A DNA stretch of 64,000 nucleotides from Microbacterium natoriense (GCF_030816295.1 NZ_JAUSXV010000001.1:4092001-4156000); one strand, 5' to 3'. Shown: positions 18,190-28,207, numbered from the stretch's first letter. Notes: generated by a model not told the origin, from the letters alone. Made by a program: numbers and translations.

Positions 18190-21150
18190 ATGAGCGCACC
18201 CACCCGACCACCCCGCAGGCGGAGGCTCACAGCCGCCGGTATCATCGGCGCCCTGGCAGCATCCGTCTGCGCCTTCTCCCCCGCACCGGCGTTCGCCGCC
18301 GACGTGCCATCGCCGACAGCGCACTACGACATGTCGCACGCCGGCACGACCCTGCTCGATGTATCGGGCAACGGCCGCAACGCCACCCTGGCAGGCTTCA
18401 CCGATGCGTCCTTCGTCGACGCGGGTGACGATGCCGTGCTGCGGTTCAAGAACGACGGCTATGCCGCCCTCCCGCAGGGGCTCGTCACGGGTGCCGACAA
18501 CGACTTCACCGTCGAGTACACGGTCGCGACGCAGACCGCGGCGAACCAGTTCGGCTGGGTGCTCGGCAACGGCGTCGGCGCCTGGAACACCACCGCGCTC
18601 GGCAACCACGTGTTCGTAAATCCGCGCTCCGGTGAGAGCGCGTACAGCAACCAGGTGCTCTCCGGCATCCGCGTCAAGACCGGAACCAGCAACGGCGAGG
18701 TCCGCCTCCCGGCCGGCGGCGGGCTGAACCCGGGCTTCACCACGCTGACCATGGTCGGCAGCGGCAACGCCCTCACGCTCTACCGCGACGGTCAGATCAT
18801 CTCGACCGTCACCCACACCTACAACCTGAGCTCGATCGTCCCGGCATCCGGCGCTCTCGGCTACCTCGGCCGTTCGCTGTACGCAGGTGATGCGCTGTTC
18901 ACGGGCGACGTCACCGACGTGCGCTTCTGGGACAGCTCGTTGACCGCCGAGCAGGTCTCGGCGAGCATGCCGACGGCCGCCCAGAAGTCGGCCACGACTC
19001 AGGCGCTGCTGCGCGGCGATCTGCTGCCGATCGTCAAGGGCGCGAACGTGTCTCTCGACTCGGTGCGCAGCAACCTCACCTTCCCGGCGTCGTCGAACGG
19101 CGTCGCGCTGACCTGGTCGTCGTCCGACACCACGGTCGTCTCGAACACGGGCGTCGTCTCTCGCGCGGTCACCACCGACACCACCGTGACCATCACCGCC
19201 ACCCCGGCGTCTGGCGCGCCGATCTCGTTCACCGTGACGGTGGCCGCGGCATCCGCGTCGGCCGATCTCGATGCGATCAGCCTCTCGTCCCGCACCACTG
19301 AGAACCTGCCCCTCATCACGAAGGGCTCGGTCGACGGCTCGGCCATCACGTGGACCTCGTCGGACGACGCCCTCGTCACACCGACAGAGGTAGGCTACGT
19401 CGCCCCGACCGTGGGCACAGCCGATCCCTACCGCGGCGGCGGCATCGTCGAACGGCCCGCGTACGGCAGCGGCGACCGCACGGCGACTCTCACGGCTCAC
19501 GCGAGCCTGAACGGCACGACACTGTCACGCGCTTTCACCGTGACGGTGGCAGAGCACGCCCGCACGGCGCCCGACGCCGGCTACGCGAGCGCGTACTTCA
19601 AGTCCGACAGCGACGAGAAGATCTACCAGGCCGCCACCAGCGGCAACGACTTCTTCACCTTCTCGCCGGTGAACGGCGGCAACGCCGTCATCACGTCGAC
19701 CGCCGACACGAAGGGCCTGCGCGACCCGTACATCCTGCGCTCGCACGACGGAGACAAGTACTACATGGTCGCCACCGACCTGTGCATCGGTTGCGGCACC
19801 GGGTGGGGGCCTGCCCAGTCGGCAGGCAGCCTCAAGATCGAGGTGTGGGAGTCGACCGACATGGTCAACTGGACCCGCACGAACGGCGAGAACACCGGCA
19901 TCACGATCAACCAGCCCGAGGCGGGCATGACCTGGGCGCCCGAGGCCTACTGGGACGACGCGCTGCAGTCGTACGTGGTGTTCTTCGCCTCGCGAAAGTA
20001 CTCCGACGCCTCGCACACGAACAGCGACAACCTCTACGCGCGCATGTTCGCCGTGACGACTCGCGACTTCAAGACCTTCACGTACCCGCCCACCACCTGG
20101 CAGGACACCGGATACGCGCGCATCGACTCCACGGTCACGAAGATCGGCGACTACTACTACCGGTTCACGAAGAACGAGGAGTCCGGCGCCGCAGGTCCTC
20201 TCGAGGCCGGCAAGGACATCTTCCTGGAGCGCTCGAAGGTGCTCACCGCTCCGACGACCTCGTCGAGCTGGAGCGCCGATCCCAGCCAGACCTGGCAGCT
20301 CACCGACACCCACATGACCAGCCTCGAAACCGGCCAGGCGGGTGAAGGACCCGAGATCATCAAACTCAATGCGGGCGACCCGAACAACACCGCAGGAGAC
20401 GGCTATGTCTTCCTCGTCGACAACTACGGCGCGGGCGGCTACCGCGCCTTCGTGACCACGGGCGACGAGATCGCCTCGAGTTCACAGGCGAACCGGCTCT
20501 CGCAGCGCTCCAGCTGGAACGTCCGCCCCGCCGGCGGACTCCCGGCGAGCCCGCGGCACGGCGCCTTCGTCAGCGTTCCGCAGACGGTTCTCACGGCCAT
20601 GAAGAACTGGACCTCGATCGCGGCCGTGGCCTCCACCACGACGCTCGAGGTCACCGGCCGCGACGCCACCGCATCCGTCACGGCCGCCGATGGCGGCGAC
20701 GTGGCCGGCACCGTGACCTTCACGGGTGGCGCATGGACCTCGACCGTCGCGCTCGTCGACGGAAAGGCCACGGCGAGCATCCCGGCGGGCGTCACCAGCG
20801 TCACCGCGACCTATGACGGATACCGCGACAACCTGGTCACGACGTCGGCCTCGTCCGCGGCTCCCGTCGAGGCCCTCACCGTGAACACGGTGGCCGCCGT
20901 GCGGTGCGTGGCCGGCAAGGGGCAGGTGCTCGTCACTCTCTCGAACACCTCGACGGTCGCAGCGACCGTCACCGTGACGACACCGTACGGCTCGAAGCAG
21001 GTCGCGCTGGCGGCCGGCGCGACCACCACGGCGGCGTTCGCCACCCGACTGGCATCGGTCCCGGCCGGTACCGCCACTGTCACCGCGACCGGAGCGACGG
21101 GTCAGTCCTACGCAGGCACCGCCGCCATCCCCGCAGGTCTCTGCGGCTGA
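18190..21150 (+). CDS. Secreted LamG-Ig-Ig-GH43 glycosidase with shared C-terminal Cys module
   Basis: Secreted 986-residue GH43 protein. ATG at 18190 has a perfect AAAGGAG (18175-18181) eight bases upstream; the frame is open further upstream but lacks signals. Order: signal peptide (about 1-37, ends AFAADV), LamG (40-245), two Ig-like repeats (about 280-455), GH43 (about 465-800), an Ig-like spacer (about 815-890) and the C-terminal module (AAVRCVAGKGQVL near 905, ending LCG). Catalytic set: GLRDPYILRS, ARIDSTVTK and GEGPEIIK give the two Asp and one Glu. It starts a plus-strand operon of three GH43 genes (15-bp gap, then a 7-bp overlap). Divergent from the GH43-GH127 unit with two palindromes between. 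Substrate unresolved; arabinan-type glycan likely from context. Confidence 0.85.
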   Translation: MSAPTRPPRRRRLTAAGIIGALAASVCAFSPAPAFAADVPSPTAHYDMSHAGTTLLDVSGNGRNATLAGFTDASFVDAGDDAVLRFKNDGYAALPQGLVTGADNDFTVEYTVATQTAANQFGWVLGNGVGAWNTTALGNHVFVNPRSGESAYSNQVLSGIRVKTGTSNGEVRLPAGGGLNPGFTTLTMVGSGNALTLYRDGQIISTVTHTYNLSSIVPASGALGYLGRSLYAGDALFTGDVTDVRFWDSSLTAEQVSASMPTAAQKSATTQALLRGDLLPIVKGANVSLDSVRSNLTFPASSNGVALTWSSSDTTVVSNTGVVSRAVTTDTTVTITATPASGAPISFTVTVAAASASADLDAISLSSRTTENLPLITKGSVDGSAITWTSSDDALVTPTEVGYVAPTVGTADPYRGGGIVERPAYGSGDRTATLTAHASLNGTTLSRAFTVTVAEHARTAPDAGYASAYFKSDSDEKIYQAATSGNDFFTFSPVNGGNAVITSTADTKGLRDPYILRSHDGDKYYMVATDLCIGCGTGWGPAQSAGSLKIEVWESTDMVNWTRTNGENTGITINQPEAGMTWAPEAYWDDALQSYVVFFASRKYSDASHTNSDNLYARMFAVTTRDFKTFTYPPTTWQDTGYARIDSTVTKIGDYYYRFTKNEESGAAGPLEAGKDIFLERSKVLTAPTTSSSWSADPSQTWQLTDTHMTSLETGQAGEGPEIIKLNAGDPNNTAGDGYVFLVDNYGAGGYRAFVTTGDEIASSSQANRLSQRSSWNVRPAGGLPASPRHGAFVSVPQTVLTAMKNWTSIAAVASTTTLEVTGRDATASVTAADGGDVAGTVTFTGGAWTSTVALVDGKATASIPAGVTSVTATYDGYRDNLVTTSASSAAPVEALTVNTVAAVRCVAGKGQVLVTLSNTSTVAATVTVTTPYGSKQVALAAGATTTAAFATRLASVPAGTATVTATGATGQSYAGTAAIPAGLCG

Positions 21151-21165
21151 TCGGAGAAGAAGAAC

Positions 21166-24066
21166 ATGACAAGTCTGCTCGCACAGAGCGCCCGGAAGAC
21201 GGCGGCGATCGTCGCCGCGGCCGCCACCATCGTCGCGATCGGAGCGGTGAGCTCGCACACCGCCTCGGTCGCCGCCGAGGGCCCCGCTCCGCTCATCCAC
21301 TACTCGTTCGACTCCGCCGCGGGGGCCACGGTCAGCGACCTCTCCGGCAACGGCTACGACGGGGTCATCAAGCAGTCCGGCGCGAGCGTGGCGAATGGCC
21401 AGCTCACGCTCCCCGGCGGAGCCAGGGCGACCGCCGGCTACCTCGAGATCCCGACGGCCGGGCTCGTCGGCAAGCAACAGGTCACGGTCTCGACGTGGCT
21501 GTCCGGGCGGTCCGGCGCCGCGAACACCGCCGCCGCGTTCATCGGAGCCCCGGTGGCTTCTGGAGCGAGCTACTCCAGCGCCTACTGGCTGCTGAACCCG
21601 ACGAATCCCAGCGGCTACGTGAAGTCGGCGCTCACCAACGCGGTCAGCGCCACCGCCCCGTGGGGCACCGAGGTCGGCGCGGGGGCGACCAACGCGGCCA
21701 CATCCGGCATCAAGACGCCCGCCGGCCTGTCGCTGTACACGACAGTCATCGACGGCGCCGCGGGCACCATGACGACCTACGTGAACGGCGCGCAGATCTC
21801 GTCGGTGTCGATCAGCCGCAACGTCTCGTCCTTCGGCTCGAACCTCCTGTCCTATCTCGGCCGCTCGACGTACAACGACGCGAACTGGGCGGGAGACGTC
21901 GACGACTACGCGGTGTACGCCAGCGCCCTCAGCTCGGCCGATGTACAGTCGCTCTACACCGGCCAGGCCCTCGACCGGGCTGTCGCGGGCGTGACGGTTC
22001 CGGGCTCTGCGACCGCCACGTTCACCCTGCCGACCAGCAGCAGCGGCGTCGCGGTGTCGTGGGCCTCCGACAGTGCAGCCATCCAGATCTCCGGAGGAAC
22101 GGCCGCGGTCACGCGGCCCGCACCGGGATCGGCGGATGCCGTCGCCACCCTCACCGCGACCTTCACGGTCGGCGGCGCCGTGACCACGCGCACGTACTCC
22201 GTGACCGTGCCCGCCGAGCTCTCCGACCAGGCCAAGGCGGATGCCGACCTCGCGTCCGTGTCGATCGCGGGAGCGGATGACGTGCGCACCGCTCTCTCGG
22301 TCGCGACGACCGGAGCGAACGGTTCGACTCTGAACTGGTCGGTCGTGTCCGGCGCGGCAGTGGCTCAGATCGCCGAGGGTGTGAAGGCCGGTTATGCGAC
22401 CGTGGCGATCACTCGTCCGGCAGGAGCCGATGCCGCCGCGGTCCTCGAGGTCACGGCGACGAGCGGCGCCGCGACGGCCACGAAGCAGATCGCTCTGACC
22501 GTGACGCAGGCGCCCACCGTATCCGACGAGAAGGAGGCCTACGTCTGGGCGTTCTTCACGGGCGAGGGGGCCGGCGCGGAGCGCGTCAGCCTTGCGGCTT
22601 CGAAGGGCAACGACGCACTGCGCTGGAACACGCTGAACGACGGCGAGCCGATCTTCACGTCCACGCAGGGAACGACGGGTCTGCGCGACCCGTTCATCAT
22701 CCGCTCGCACGAGGGCGACAAGTTCTACATGCTCGCCACCGACCTCAAGGTCGACGGCCTCGCTGGCGGCTTCACGACGGCGCAGATCTCCGGGTCGCGC
22801 GCCATCGAGGTCTGGGAGTCCACCGACCTCGTGAACTGGTCGTCGCAGCGGCACGTCGAGGTCTCGTCGGCCTATGCGGGCAACACCTGGGCGCCTGAGG
22901 CGTACTGGGACGACGAGCTCGGCCGCTACGTGGTGTTCTGGGCGTCGAACCTGTACCCGACGACCGACGTCGCCTCGCGCACCGGTGTCACCTACAACCG
23001 CATGGTCTACGTGACGACCGACGACTTCGTGACCTTCTCGGAGCCGCAGATCTGGTCGGACGTGAAGCGCGGCACCGGCCTCGGGCTGATCGATTCGACT
23101 GTCGCCGAGCAGGACGGCATCTACTACCGCTTCACGAAGGACGAGGGCTCGATGACGATCCGCGAGGAGAAGTCGACCGACCTGCTCGCGACGATCTCGG
23201 GCGCCCTCCCCGGTACGACCGGCTCGGCGGACGAGTGGACGCTCGTGCAGGAGAAGATCGCAACCGGCCTGCCCAACGGCGAGCCGGGCGGCATCTACTC
23301 CAGCGGAGAGGGCCCCAGCATCTTCCCGTCGAACCCTGGAGATGCGAACGGCTTCGACTGGTACCTGTTCATCGATCAGCCCTCGTATCACGGCGGCCCG
23401 AACCACTACATCCCGTTCGGTTCGACCGACATCACGAACGGCGCCTCCTGGCAGCCCCTCGGCTCGATCCTTCGGGCCAACCTGCCGCAGAACAGCGACG
23501 GCGGCAAGCCGCGGCACGGAACCGTGATCCCGGTCACGCGCGCTGAATACCAGACGGTGCTCGAGGGCTTCGCCCCAGAGATCGCCGTCACCGAGGTGGC
23601 ACCGATCACGGCATCCACCCGTGCCGGCACCGCCCCCGCGCTGCCGAAGGCCACGCTCACGACCGCGAGCGGCGCGACCTCCACGGTCGACGTCGCGTGG
23701 GAGGGCGTCGATCCTGCCGACTACGCGACGGCGGGCACCTTCACGGTGCGCGGCACCGCGCAGGACGATTCGCGGATGCCGGTCACGGCGACCGTGACCG
23801 TGACTCCGGGTGTCGGCCTCGACCTGTCGACGCGCTGCGTGGCGGGCAAGGTCGTCGTCACCGCGACGGCTGTCAACGCGGCGACCACCGCCGCTCGGGT
23901 CACGATCGGCTCGGCCTTCGGCGAGAAGGTCGTCGACCTGGCAGGCGGCAAGAGCACGACCGTCACGTTCAGCACCCGGGCCGCATCCGTGGTCTCGGGC
24001 GCCGTGCAGGCGTCCGTCGACGGGGCGGTCGTCGCGACCGGCAGCTACGGAGCGCGCACATGCTGA
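21166..24066 (+). CDS. Secreted LamG-Ig-Ig-GH43 glycosidase with shared C-terminal Cys module
   Basis: Secreted 966-residue GH43 protein, paralogue of the preceding gene and placed 15 bp after its stop with GGAGAAGAAG ahead of the ATG. Order: signal peptide (1-36), LamG (about 40-255), two Ig-like repeats (about 265-450), GH43 (about 455-795), Big_4-type Ig domain (about 805-880), C-terminal module (LSTRCVAGKVVVT near 886) ending exactly in Thr-Cys. Catalytic set: GLRDPFIIRS, LIDSTVAEQ and GEGPSIFPS. Its stop overlaps the next start (ATGCTGA), so the two are translationally coupled. The last residue of the protein is the conserved Cys itself, which shows that nothing beyond this Cys is needed in the module. 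Confidence 0.85.
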   Translation: MTSLLAQSARKTAAIVAAAATIVAIGAVSSHTASVAAEGPAPLIHYSFDSAAGATVSDLSGNGYDGVIKQSGASVANGQLTLPGGARATAGYLEIPTAGLVGKQQVTVSTWLSGRSGAANTAAAFIGAPVASGASYSSAYWLLNPTNPSGYVKSALTNAVSATAPWGTEVGAGATNAATSGIKTPAGLSLYTTVIDGAAGTMTTYVNGAQISSVSISRNVSSFGSNLLSYLGRSTYNDANWAGDVDDYAVYASALSSADVQSLYTGQALDRAVAGVTVPGSATATFTLPTSSSGVAVSWASDSAAIQISGGTAAVTRPAPGSADAVATLTATFTVGGAVTTRTYSVTVPAELSDQAKADADLASVSIAGADDVRTALSVATTGANGSTLNWSVVSGAAVAQIAEGVKAGYATVAITRPAGADAAAVLEVTATSGAATATKQIALTVTQAPTVSDEKEAYVWAFFTGEGAGAERVSLAASKGNDALRWNTLNDGEPIFTSTQGTTGLRDPFIIRSHEGDKFYMLATDLKVDGLAGGFTTAQISGSRAIEVWESTDLVNWSSQRHVEVSSAYAGNTWAPEAYWDDELGRYVVFWASNLYPTTDVASRTGVTYNRMVYVTTDDFVTFSEPQIWSDVKRGTGLGLIDSTVAEQDGIYYRFTKDEGSMTIREEKSTDLLATISGALPGTTGSADEWTLVQEKIATGLPNGEPGGIYSSGEGPSIFPSNPGDANGFDWYLFIDQPSYHGGPNHYIPFGSTDITNGASWQPLGSILRANLPQNSDGGKPRHGTVIPVTRAEYQTVLEGFAPEIAVTEVAPITASTRAGTAPALPKATLTTASGATSTVDVAWEGVDPADYATAGTFTVRGTAQDDSRMPVTATVTVTPGVGLDLSTRCVAGKVVVTATAVNAATTAARVTIGSAFGEKVVDLAGGKSTTVTFSTRAASVVSGAVQASVDGAVVATGSYGARTC

Positions 24067-26222
24067 ACCCGGTGCGCAAGGTGCTGCACACCGCTCTGAT
24101 CGCAGCACTCGCGATCGGCGGGCTGACCGCCGCCGACAGCCTGCAGGCTCCGGCCGCGCAGGCTGTCGGCGAGGACACCTTCACGAATCCGCTCGCGCCC
24201 GACACGGCCGATCCGACGATCGAGTTCCACGACGGCAACTACTACATGGTGTCGACCACGTGGGACAACAAGGTCGTGATGCGCAAGGCGCCGACGCTCG
24301 CGGCTCTCGGCACCACCAAGCCGGTGACGGTGTACTCCGACACGAATGCGGGCCGCAACGGCAACATGTGGGCGCCGGAGCTCAAGCGCCTGAACGGGCC
24401 GAACGGGTGGCGCTGGTACCTCATGTACACGATGGGCGTCGCCGGTGATTACGGCACCCAGCATCTGCAGGTGATCGAGAGCGCGGCCGACGACCCGATG
24501 GGTCCGTACACGTACAAGGGCCGCCCGCTGCCGATCGACGACTGGAACATCGACGGCTCGTACCTCGAGCTGAACGGCGAGCTGTTCATGGTGTGGTCGG
24601 AGTTCGCCCCCGATGGGCTGCAGAGCAACTACATCGCCCGCATGTCGAACCCGTGGACGGCCACCGGGCCGCTGAACATCCTGTCGCAGCCGGTCGAGTC
24701 GTGGGAGACCATCGGTCAGCCGGTGAACGAGGGCCCGATCGCCCTGCAGCACGACGGCCGCACGTGGGTCACGTATTCGGCGAGCTTCTGCGGCACCGCC
24801 GACTATCAGCTGGGCACGCTCGAGTACACGGGCGGAGACCCGGTGCTGTCCGCGTCGTGGCAGAAGAGCGACGGCCCCGTGTTCTCGCAGGCGAACGGCG
24901 TGTACGGCTCGGGTCACAACGACTTCTTCACCTCGCCCGACGGCACCCAGACGTGGAACCTGTACCACGCCAACGCGCGACCGGACGGCGGCTGCAGCCG
25001 CGAGCGCTCGGCGCGGGCGCAGATCGTGACGTGGGATGCCGCGGGCGAGCCCGACTTCGGCATCCCGCAGGCGACGAGCACGGCGATCTCGGTGCCGAGC
25101 GGCGAGAACGCCCCGTTGACGGCACACGTCGAAGGTGCGCGCTGGAACCTCGTCAGCCGCAGCACAGGGCAGTGCGCCACGGTGTCGACCGACGAGGACG
25201 GCGCCGCGATGGTCGCCGGTGATTGCTCTTCGGCACGGTCGCGGTTCGTGCTCGACACCACGGGCGACGGCTATCTGCGCATCGTGAACGCCGTGAGCGG
25301 CAAGGCTCTGGGTCCGTCGTCGTGCACCACCGCTGCGGGGGCTGCGCTCGAGCAGACGCCGTGGCGCACCAAGGGCTGCCAGCAGTGGTCGGTCGCGCAG
25401 ACGACCGGCGGCTGGTCGACCCTCACGAACCGCACGAGCGGCAAGCTGCTCGCGGCGGGGACTTCTCTGACGCAGTCCGCGGCCGACGGCTCTGCGGCGC
25501 AGGACTGGGCGCTGCGTCCCGCCGGCGCCGTGGTCGTGACGTCGATGGTCTCGGGCAAGGCGCTCGAGGTGCCAGGATGCTCGACGGCCGACGGTGCGAT
25601 CCTGCAGCAACGCGAGTACACCGCGACCGCCTGCCAGAGCGTGACGTTCACGGCCGCCGCCAACGGAGAGTCCGAGATGCACCTCGGTGCGGCGCCCGAC
25701 AAGTGCCTGGCCGTGAGCGGCGGATCGTCGGCCGACTCGGTCGCCGTGACGCAGGGGGCGTGCGGCATCGCCGGCAGCTCCTGGCGTCTGCTCGTGTCGG
25801 GTGAGGGGGTCGTCGAGTTCCGCAACGGCACGAGCGGCAAGGCTCTCGACCTGTCGTTCTGCGCGGCTGCCGACGGCACCCGCGTTCACCAGTACAGCGT
25901 TCTGAACAACGACTGCCAGCGGTTCCGCTTCTCGTCCGTAGCCGTCGACCCTGCGGCGGCGCCGGAGATCGCGGCCTTCGCGACCTCGCGCTGCGTGGCC
26001 GGCAAGGCGGTCGTCGTGGCTTCGGTGCGGAATGCGGATGCCGCGACCGTCGCCGTCTCGACGACGGCGGGTTCGTACGGATCGAAGTCTCTGACCGTGG
26101 CCGCCGGTGATTCCGTTTCTGCGTCTTTCAACGCGCGGACGAGTGCGCTCGCTGCGGGTTCGGTGCAGCTCACGGTGCCCGGGGCGACGTTCTCAGCGGG
26201 GTATCCGGCGAAGACGTGCTGA
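24060..26222 (+). CDS. Secreted GH43-ricin-lectin exo-alpha-L-arabinofuranosidase-like enzyme with shared C-terminal Cys module
   Basis: Secreted 720-residue protein with a different layout from its operon partners. Signal peptide (about 1-37), then GH43 directly (about 40-345), two ricin-type beta-trefoil lectin regions (about 360-500 and 500-635, with repeated SGKALxxxxC and QxW-like patterns), then the C-terminal module (ATSRCVAGKAVVV near 640) ending in Thr-Cys. The GH43 part resembles exo-1,5-alpha-L-arabinofuranosidases of actinobacteria (GH43 subfamily 26 type): base Asp in TADPTIEFHDG, modulator in NIDGSYLEL, acid Glu in VNEGPIALQ. ATG at 24060 overlaps the upstream stop. A 16-bp stem-loop follows the stop, ending the three-gene operon. 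Confidence 0.85.
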   Translation: MLNPVRKVLHTALIAALAIGGLTAADSLQAPAAQAVGEDTFTNPLAPDTADPTIEFHDGNYYMVSTTWDNKVVMRKAPTLAALGTTKPVTVYSDTNAGRNGNMWAPELKRLNGPNGWRWYLMYTMGVAGDYGTQHLQVIESAADDPMGPYTYKGRPLPIDDWNIDGSYLELNGELFMVWSEFAPDGLQSNYIARMSNPWTATGPLNILSQPVESWETIGQPVNEGPIALQHDGRTWVTYSASFCGTADYQLGTLEYTGGDPVLSASWQKSDGPVFSQANGVYGSGHNDFFTSPDGTQTWNLYHANARPDGGCSRERSARAQIVTWDAAGEPDFGIPQATSTAISVPSGENAPLTAHVEGARWNLVSRSTGQCATVSTDEDGAAMVAGDCSSARSRFVLDTTGDGYLRIVNAVSGKALGPSSCTTAAGAALEQTPWRTKGCQQWSVAQTTGGWSTLTNRTSGKLLAAGTSLTQSAADGSAAQDWALRPAGAVVVTSMVSGKALEVPGCSTADGAILQQREYTATACQSVTFTAAANGESEMHLGAAPDKCLAVSGGSSADSVAVTQGACGIAGSSWRLLVSGEGVVEFRNGTSGKALDLSFCAAADGTRVHQYSVLNNDCQRFRFSSVAVDPAAAPEIAAFATSRCVAGKAVVVASVRNADAATVAVSTTAGSYGSKSLTVAAGDSVSASFNARTSALAAGSVQLTVPGATFSAGYPAKTC

Positions 26223-26244
26223 GCGCGTGACAGCGATCGAGTCG

Positions 26245-26285
26245 CGCAGATGGCCCTGTTTCGAGGTGGAACAGGGCCATCTGCG
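26245..26285. terminator. Strong bidirectional-type stem-loop (16-bp perfect stem)
   Basis: Arms 26245-26260 and 26270-26285 are perfectly complementary over 16 bp with a 9-base loop. It begins 22 bp after the stop of the last GH43 gene of the plus-strand operon and precedes the MazG-like gene. No U-tract follows. Confidence 0.65.
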
Positions 26286-26331
26286 TGATTCGAGTCCGCA
26301 TGGTGTCAGTGGATGCTGCCACCATGCGGGG

Positions 26332-26640
26332 ATGGATATCAGACGCTTGCAGGACGAGATCGAGGCCGTGTCAGCGCTCTATGCCGAGCGGTTCGGGATC
26401 GAACGCACCGACGACTGGCTGATGCTCAAACTCGGCGAGGAGGTCGGCGAGCTCACCCAGGCGTACCTCTCGCAATCGGGGCGGTCGCGTGATCGGGGTC
26501 GCGCAGAGGTCGAGCGCGAACAGGACTTCCGGTCCGAGCTCGCCGATGTCCTCGCCCAGGTGCTGCTGATCGCGCAGAGGTTCGATGTCGACCTCGTCGA
26601 TGAAGTCGATCGCAAGTGGCTCGCGTGGCGGCGGGACTAG
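26332..26640 (+). CDS. MazG-like nucleotide pyrophosphohydrolase
   Basis: Small 102-residue all-alpha protein of the MazG/NTP-PPase superfamily, which hydrolyses nucleoside triphosphates or non-canonical nucleotides to monophosphate and pyrophosphate. The metal-binding pattern is visible: LKLGEEVGELTQAYL (about 28-42) supplies the E-x-x-E pair and ELADVLAQVLLIAQRF (about 67-82) the second E-x-x-D helix. The ATG at 26332 was chosen because the family motif begins soon after; an upstream ATG at 26324 is out of frame. Ribosome site is weak. Convergent with the HNH gene, 31 bp apart. Not obviously tied to the sugar locus. Confidence 0.75.
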   Translation: MDIRRLQDEIEAVSALYAERFGIERTDDWLMLKLGEEVGELTQAYLSQSGRSRDRGRAEVEREQDFRSELADVLAQVLLIAQRFDVDLVDEVDRKWLAWRRD

Positions 26641-26671
26641 TACGAGAGCGCTCCGACCGTCCCCCGCTGGT

Positions 26672-27985
26672 TCAGAAGGGTGGCGGTTGGTCGTCTGTCG
26701 CCTGTGTGCCGACGATCGGCGGTGGAGGCGTGTCGAGATAGACCTTGCCTGTGGGGCTGGTCCAGGAGAAGGTTCCGCTGTCGACCTGTTCGACGGCCCA
26801 CGGAGTCTGATGCTTCAGCACATGGTGGCGTCGGCACAGGGCGCCGAGATTCTGCTCCTCGGTCGGCCCGCCTGTCGCCGCATCGGTCGTGTGGTCGATG
26901 TCGCAGTCCCGCGCGAGGTAGCCGCATCCGGGGAAACGGCACCGCTGATCGCGAGCTCGCAACCACCGCTTCAGTTCGGCAGAGGGCCGGTATCGGTCGA
27001 CCGCGAGCACGGCGCCGGTGATCGGATGGGTGAGCACGCGGTCCCAACCGGGAGCCTCCGCCGCGAGGCGGCGGGCGGTGACCGCGTCGATCGGAGCACT
27101 GCCGTCTAGTTCGGCGCACGGCCCGTCGATGTCCAGCAGCGCCGTCACCGGGATCGTGACCGACACCGCACCGGTGACGCCGGCGAGCAGTCCGTCCGGG
27201 TCGTGACCGGCCGGCGCGCCGGTGAGCAGCAGGTCGAGCGCGAGGTCGGCGCGGATCTCGTCGAGGAAGCGATCGTCGCCGGCCTCGACACGGGCGGTCG
27301 TGTCGGAGAGGATGCCGAGCCCCATCGCGGTGATCCGTTCCGACGCCCCGTGGATCAACGCTGCGGGGCCGAGCAGACCGAACTCCGCCATGCCGTCGGC
27401 CCGATCCTTCACCCAGATCCTGCGCACTCTGCGGGCGTCGCGGTGCCGAACGTCGAGGCTTCGAGGCCGACGGCGTTCGGCGGCCCGGCGCGCGGCTCGC
27501 CCGACGCGAGACGGAGACATGCCCGGAGCCTGCACGAGGCCGATCATCTCGTCGGCGTAGGCATCGCGCTCGGACTCGTCATCGAGGTGGGCGCCCGCGT
27601 CGACGATCGACCTCGCCTGACCGGCAGTGATCGCGCCCACGCCCTGCGCGCGCCACACCGACGGGAACTGCGTCACCTTGGCATCGGCATCCGTCATCCG
27701 ATGCTGGAGGGAACGGTCGCTGGACTGCAGCGCGACCGCGAACTCGGCGGCGACGGCTCGCGCCGCGAGATCCATGGCATCGCCCGCAAACGAATCGGGA
27801 AGGCCGGGATCGGCGGCAGCCGCAGCATCCGCCCCGATATCGAACGACAGCCGGGAGCCGACCGCCAGCAGCCCTTCTTTCACAGCGAGGAGCTGGTTGA
27901 TCGTCCGGTCGACATCGACGAGCATCCCGGTGACCGCGCTCAGCGCACCCACCTGCTCCTCGCTCATCTCGACCAGAACCGTCAT
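26672..27985 (-). CDS. DUF222 domain / HNH endonuclease-type protein
   Basis: A 437-residue protein with an N-terminal DUF222 (13E12-repeat) region and a C-terminal HNH nuclease motif: RFPGCGYLARDCDIDHTTD followed by NLGALCRRHHVLKH (about residues 345-390), holding the paired Cys and His residues. Such genes occur in many copies in actinobacterial genomes; their biological role is unsettled, and some sit near mobile elements. Here no transposase or att-like sequence adjoins it. The start at 27985 fits a leaderless promoter: CATGAT lies six bases before the ATG. Composition matches its neighbours. Confidence 0.85.
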   Translation of the reverse strand: MTVLVEMSEEQVGALSAVTGMLVDVDRTINQLLAVKEGLLAVGSRLSFDIGADAAAAADPGLPDSFAGDAMDLAARAVAAEFAVALQSSDRSLQHRMTDADAKVTQFPSVWRAQGVGAITAGQARSIVDAGAHLDDESERDAYADEMIGLVQAPGMSPSRVGRAARRAAERRRPRSLDVRHRDARRVRRIWVKDRADGMAEFGLLGPAALIHGASERITAMGLGILSDTTARVEAGDDRFLDEIRADLALDLLLTGAPAGHDPDGLLAGVTGAVSVTIPVTALLDIDGPCAELDGSAPIDAVTARRLAAEAPGWDRVLTHPITGAVLAVDRYRPSAELKRWLRARDQRCRFPGCGYLARDCDIDHTTDAATGGPTEEQNLGALCRRHHVLKHQTPWAVEQVDSGTFSWTSPTGKVYLDTPPPPIVGTQATDDQPPPF

Positions 27986-28160
27986 ACCCTCATCATGCTC
28001 GGGGCCACCGACATTTCCGGGCCAGATCAGAGGCGGAAACGCACCCTAAGATCACGGGATGATGACGAACCGGAAACCGCACCCGCCTCGTCTCGCGACG
28101 ACCCGCGTTGAGCGATCGAAGCGAGTCGACGCGTCGCTCAACGAGCAGGCAGGAACCACG

Positions 28161-28192
28161 CGTTTCGTCTCGCTGCGCTCGCTCAACGACCA
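28161..28192 (+). repeat. REP-like palindromic repeat, copy A
   Basis: A 32-bp sequence starting CGTTTCGTCTCGCTGCG and ending CTCGCTCAACGACCA. Internal complementarity (GAGCG/CGCTC-type arms) gives a short hairpin. Identical in sequence to copy B 15 bp further on, and one base different from copy C at 29192. Confidence 0.75.
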
Positions 28193-28207
28193 AAGGGGAG
28201 TCACCGG

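Noticed and set aside
20482-24108. Long open frame on the minus strand (over 1,200 codons) opposite two GH43 genes
   Set aside because: Same reasons: shadow of the codon bias, low-complexity Arg/Gly/Asp text, no start signals.
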